A stretch of 47,576 bases of DNA from Desulfobacterales bacterium. GTDB lineage: Bacteria; Desulfobacterota; Desulfobacteria; Desulfobacterales; JAHEIW01. A program made the translations under genes and the position numbers. Position 1 is the stretch's first letter. Each line of letters starts with the position of its first letter. The stretch covers positions 2,413,704-2,461,279 of the forward strand of contig CP070746.1 of NCBI GenBank assembly GCA_020348305.1, written 5' to 3'. The notes beneath the pieces are model-generated. The model was given only the letters and a program-made list of their open reading frames with translations, made no database searches and had not been told where the DNA came from. This document shows positions 43,816-47,576 of this stretch, in pieces.

Positions 43816-46800
43816 TTAATTACTAACACGTTGTGCAATTTCTTTCAATAGATTTTTGATCTGGCCCATTTGTCCGCTTTTGTGCAACTTGGTTTTAAGT
43901 ATATTGTTCGGTTTCAGCTCAAAACGTTTAGGCGCAGACATGACCATTTCAACCAGCGCGTCCGGGTTATGTTGGTGAGATTCTGCAAATTTGAGAATAA
44001 GTTGCTGATCTTTGATATCAAGCCTGGCTATGCCGGCCTCTCTTGCGAGTATCTTCAGCGCAATTTTTAAAAATAGGTTATGCGCCTCTTCCGGCAGTTT
44101 TCCATAACGATCAACCAACTCTGCTTTAAACTCGCCAATTTCTGTCAATTCGGTCATCTTTGCCAAACGGCGATAGGCGAATAATCGCTGGTTTAAATCG
44201 GGGATATAGGATTCAGGAAAAAAGGCAGAGATGCTTAAGATGATATCCGGTTCAAAATTTTCAGAAATCGGCTCACCTTTAAGCTCCGCAATAGCATGCT
44301 CCATCAGTTTAAGAAACATGTCGTAACCCACCGCTGCAATATGGCCAGATTGAGAAGCGCCCAGAATAATGCCGCCACCTCGTATTTTTAAATCATTCAT
44401 GGCGATTTGAAAGCCAGAGCCCAAGTCACTGTGCTCCATCAAAACCTTTAAGCGTTTCTTAGCATCCTTCGTCAAAGAACTCTCATGCGGAATGATAAGA
44501 TATGCGTAAGCCTGTTCATCTGCCCGTCCGACACGTCCTCTCAATTGATAAATTTGAGCCAGACCGAATCTGTCGGCGCGATTGACGATAATGGTGTTGG
44601 CCGCAGGGATGTCCAAACCGGATTCAATAATGGACGTGCTTACCAACATGTCAATTTCTTTGTTCTTGAACAGATACATTGTCCGCTCTAATTCTTCCTA
44701 GCCCAATCGCGCATGCGCAATATCAAGTTTGACCTCGGGAACTAATTGCTTCAATTTTGCCGCCATATTCCCTATGCTATAAATATTGTTATAAACAAAA
44801 AAGATCTGTCCGTTTCGATTAAGCTCTTTTCTGATAGCTTCGGCAATCACGGCATCATCAAATTCAGTAATATAGGTAATAATCGATTGACGATATTCAG
44901 GTGGTGTTGCGATCATGCTGATATCGCGAATACCCATCAACGACATATGCAACGTCCGGGGAATAGGGGTTGCTGTTAGGGTTAAAACATCCACCGAACT
45001 TCTCAGTTTTTTCAACTTTTCCTTGTGTCGCACGCCGAAGCGCTGCTCTTCGTCCAAAATGAGGAGTCCAAGATTTTTAAGCACGACATCTTTCTGCAAT
45101 AATCGGTGAGTTCCGATAACAATATCGATCTTTCCGGCTTTAAGATCCTCTACGATATTGCGTTGCTCTGTCGACGATCGAAACCGGCTTAAACAGGCAA
45201 TATTGACCGGATAGCGCTCAAAGCGCCGGCGAAATGTCGCATAGTGTTGTTCGGCAAGGATGGTTGTCGGAACAAGCATAGCTGTCTGTTTGCCGTTGTA
45301 TACGCATAAAAACGATGCTCTGAGTGCAACTTCAGTTTTGCCGTATCCCACATCGCCGCAAACAAGCCGATCCATCGGGGTGGGCTGCTGCATATCATTG
45401 AGGGCATCTTCGATCGCTTTTATTTGATCGACTGTTTCTTCATATTCAAAACCTGCTTCAAAATCCCGAAAATCTGCATCACCCGTATGAAAGGCAAATC
45501 CTATTTCGACTTTTCGGCGCGCATAAAGCTTGAGGAGTTCTCCGGCAATTTTTTCCGCCGAGCGTTTTATCCGCGCCTTTACCCGCTCCCAAGATTTGCT
45601 GCCCATTTTATCAAGCGAGGGTTCGATACCCTCCACGCCCATGTATTTTTGCACCATACTCATCCGGTCAACAGGAAGGTAAAGCTTGTCTCCCCCTCTA
45701 TAAGAAAGGGCTAAAAAATCACTGGTTAGACGGTTTATCGTCAATTTGACCAGACCATCATATCGTCCGATTCCATGATCGTCATGAACGATAAGATCAT
45801 CTTTTTTTAGATCCTGGAGATCAAGTAACTGAGAGCGGGTCTGCTGAGGTCTGGATTTTCTGCGCTGGCGTTTAATACCAAATATTTCTTCTTCCGTGAT
45901 AATTGCAAGAGACTCGGCCTTCCAAACAAAGCCGGATGAAATGTGACCAATGGATATGTAGAATGTGTCAAGATCAGGTGTCATCGAAGGAAAGCCATCA
46001 CTTATTGTAAAGCGAATACCATAAGTCGAAAGCAGGGATTTTATTCGTTCTGCCTGGGCATGTGTATGACAAACGATAAAACTGGCACATCCAGCATCCA
46101 TTTTTTCAGCCAGCCACTCAGCAAGCGGTCTGAAAAGATGTTGCGTGTTAATTGCACGCTTAAGGGTTGTGCTAATGTCGGTATTATTATTAACAGAAAA
46201 TCTTATCTGAAAGGGATATGCGCTTTTAGATTCTTCGGCTGTTAACACCTCCAGGGTTTTTAAGGTCATGGGCTTTTTGACTAAAATCAACTCTTTTGCC
46301 CGCTGCCATTTCAGATACAGATTGCTGGGTTCAACACAAAGTCTTTCTGCCTCACATGCTGCCTTGTAATTCTTGGTAATTTGTGCTTCAAATTGTTGGG
46401 CGGTCTTTTCGAGCTCGTCAGGGTCGGAAACAATAAAAAGGACATCTTCTGGCATATAGTCGAATAAGGTATCAAGCTGCGGATATATGAGCGAAATGAG
46501 GCTTTCGATTCCCGGAAATCCTTCACCGCTTTTAATATGATCGACAATTGCTCGGACGTTAGTTGCCGAAAGGCCTATTTCGTTCGCCCGGATTCGAATT
46601 CGGCTGATGATCTGGGGTAAGATATTTTTATTCAATACAACTTCCTTGGCCGGAAGTATAACCGCTTCATTTACATCCTTAACCTTTCGTTGACTTGCAG
46701 CCGAAAAAAACCGGATAGAATCAACAATATCTCCAAAAAACTCGATTCGTAGTGGATTCGGGTAAAGGGGTGCAAAAATATCCACGATGCCGCCCCTGAC

Positions 46801-47322
46801 AGAAAAATCACCCGGTTCTTCAACAATCGGAGAACGAATATAACCGCCGCAGATCAGTTTTTCGATCAAACCGTCTCGCTCAATTTCTTCATCTTTGAGA
46901 ATGAGGTCTGCATATTGACTGATGACCTGTCGGGGTATGATTTTTTGCATAAGGGCATCCATTGCGGTAACCACTATCGGATGCTCGTTGTTTTCCATCA
47001 GCTGGTAAAGTACATGTATCCGTTTGGCAGCTGTTTCATTATGGTAGGAAAGAAATTTGTACGGCAAAATATTATACGGTGGAAAATAAAGGATAGCAGA
47101 ATTCGCTTTTGAGGCAAAGAAACGCAGATCCTCGAAAAAACGTTCTGCTTCTTTCACCGACGGAAGAATGATCAAAATGGGCATTCGGTGCTTATCATAC
47201 ACCTTAGATATTAAATAGGCTCTTTCAGACCCTGATAGCCCGATGCATTCAATACCACGGTCACGCTGAGGAAGTTGTTCAATTAGCAGTTTACGATAAT
47301 TTATTTCTTGATTTTGGCCCAT
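43816..47322 (-). pseudogene. mfd: Transcription-repair coupling factor Mfd, interrupted by an in-frame TAG
   Basis: Mfd removes stalled RNA polymerase and recruits UvrA. The reading frame of 1168 codons has normal Mfd length but contains one TAG at 44700-44698. Upstream part (874 residues): UvrB-like damage-recognition region, RNA polymerase-interacting region (DLIVHDDHGIGRYDGL), first RecA-like lobe with Walker A GDVGYGKTEVALRA and DEEQRFGV box. After the stop the frame continues without shift as EELERTMYLFKNKEIDMLVSTSIIESGLDIP, the second helicase lobe with QLRGRVGR, then the TRCF C-terminal domain. The TAG replaces one residue in the motif IAHARLG-x-EELE. Read-through, nonsense mutation or sequence error are all possible; unsuppressed, the helicase would be non-functional. 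Confidence 0.93.
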
Positions 47323-47500
47323 AAAAAACGTAATAATTCGCCGTTAAAAGGTTCAAAGTTCCCCGTTCAGAGTTGCATTTCTTCACCAAGGAGATACAGG
47401 TTCGGCGTTGAGCTTTAAAGACTTCATCTAAAGCGTAGGCGTTTACAGCTTCTGAATCGCCTTGAACCTCTAAACCCAGAACCTTTGAACGGTTATAATT
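47323..47500. repeat. Word-like repeat spacer between mfd and tRNA-Thr
   Basis: Contains words also seen at 3690-3720 and 35410-35460, such as ACAGGTTCGGCGTTGAGC and AACCTTTGAACGG. A TATAAT lies at 47494-47499, but it is too close to the tRNA start to be its promoter. No gene seen. Confidence 0.5.
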
Positions 47501-47576
47501 GCCGACGTAGCTCAGTTGGTAGAGCAGCTGATTCGTAATCAGCAGGTCAGCGGTTCGAGTCCGCTCGTCGGCTCCA
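47501..47576 (+). tRNA. tRNA-Thr (anticodon CGU)
   Basis: 76 nt with encoded CCA. Acceptor stem GCCGACG pairs with CGTCGGC, followed by T and CCA. D arm has AGCTCAGTTGGTAGAGC. Anticodon stem GCTGA/TCAGC with loop TTCGTAA gives anticodon CGT, reading ACG threonine codons. T arm has GGTTCGAGTCC. The gene ends on the last base of the window. Confidence 0.97.

Noticed and set aside
44698..44700. Genome-wide reassignment of TAG to an amino acid
   Set aside because: At least five genes in the window, including serC and ligA, end at TAG at normal protein length, so TAG works as a stop.
47494..47499. TATAAT as promoter of tRNA-Thr
   Set aside because: It lies one base from the mature tRNA, so transcription would start inside the tRNA; no -35 at proper spacing.

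Overview
The window looks like the chromosome of a strictly anaerobic Desulfobacterota-type bacterium, probably Desulfobacterales. That placement is an inference. It rests on two aldehyde:ferredoxin oxidoreductase (AOR) family genes with MoaD-like partners, a PPi-type phosphofructokinase, an NADH:flavin oxidoreductase of the dienoyl-CoA reductase type, and intergenic DNA full of short degenerate word-like repeats. No phage, IS element or CRISPR array was seen.

Left part (1-12.6 kb) is an accessory catabolic region. A minus-strand operon encodes a CUT1-type sugar ABC importer (binding protein, two permeases, no ATPase) followed by a FadR/GntR regulator cut by the window edge. Next come a minus-strand OYE-type flavin/FeS oxidoreductase and, divergent from it, a plus-strand run: iron alcohol dehydrogenase, AOR, MoaD-like protein, 2-hydroxyacid dehydrogenase and zinc alcohol dehydrogenase. 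A YhcH/YiaL-type sugar protein (minus) closes it. Together these suggest uptake and redox conversion of a sugar, polyol or sugar acid through an aldehyde; the substrate is unknown. The divergent intergenic region holds a near-palindromic pair of overlapping promoters and a FadR-like half-site palindrome.

Middle part (12.8-26.6 kb) is mixed: a DUF4136 lipoprotein, hisD, a periplasmic protein, serC, a second AOR with a two-domain ubiquitin-like protein carrying an internal Gly-Gly, a membrane PAS/HD-GYP protein, an APH-like kinase paired with a class III PLP enzyme, a small membrane protein, and the PPi-type phosphofructokinase.

Right part (27-47.6 kb) is housekeeping: smc-ftsY, an HU gene broken by a one-base insertion in an A9 tract, then a long minus-strand block read from right to left as mfd, a parvulin-less SurA-like lipoprotein, surA, a RodZ-like gene, mgtE, recO, glyQ, glyS, a small protein, a nucleoside phosphorylase, ligA and acylphosphatase. 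mfd has an in-frame TAG, and mgtE carries a 33-bp in-frame tandem duplication. The window ends exactly at the CCA of a tRNA-Thr(CGU).

The most interesting points are the AOR catabolic cluster with its divergent control region, the kinase plus class III PLP-enzyme pair, the AOR2-linked double ubiquitin-like protein, and the two interrupted essential-type genes (HU, mfd), which may be sequence errors or real recoding or decay.
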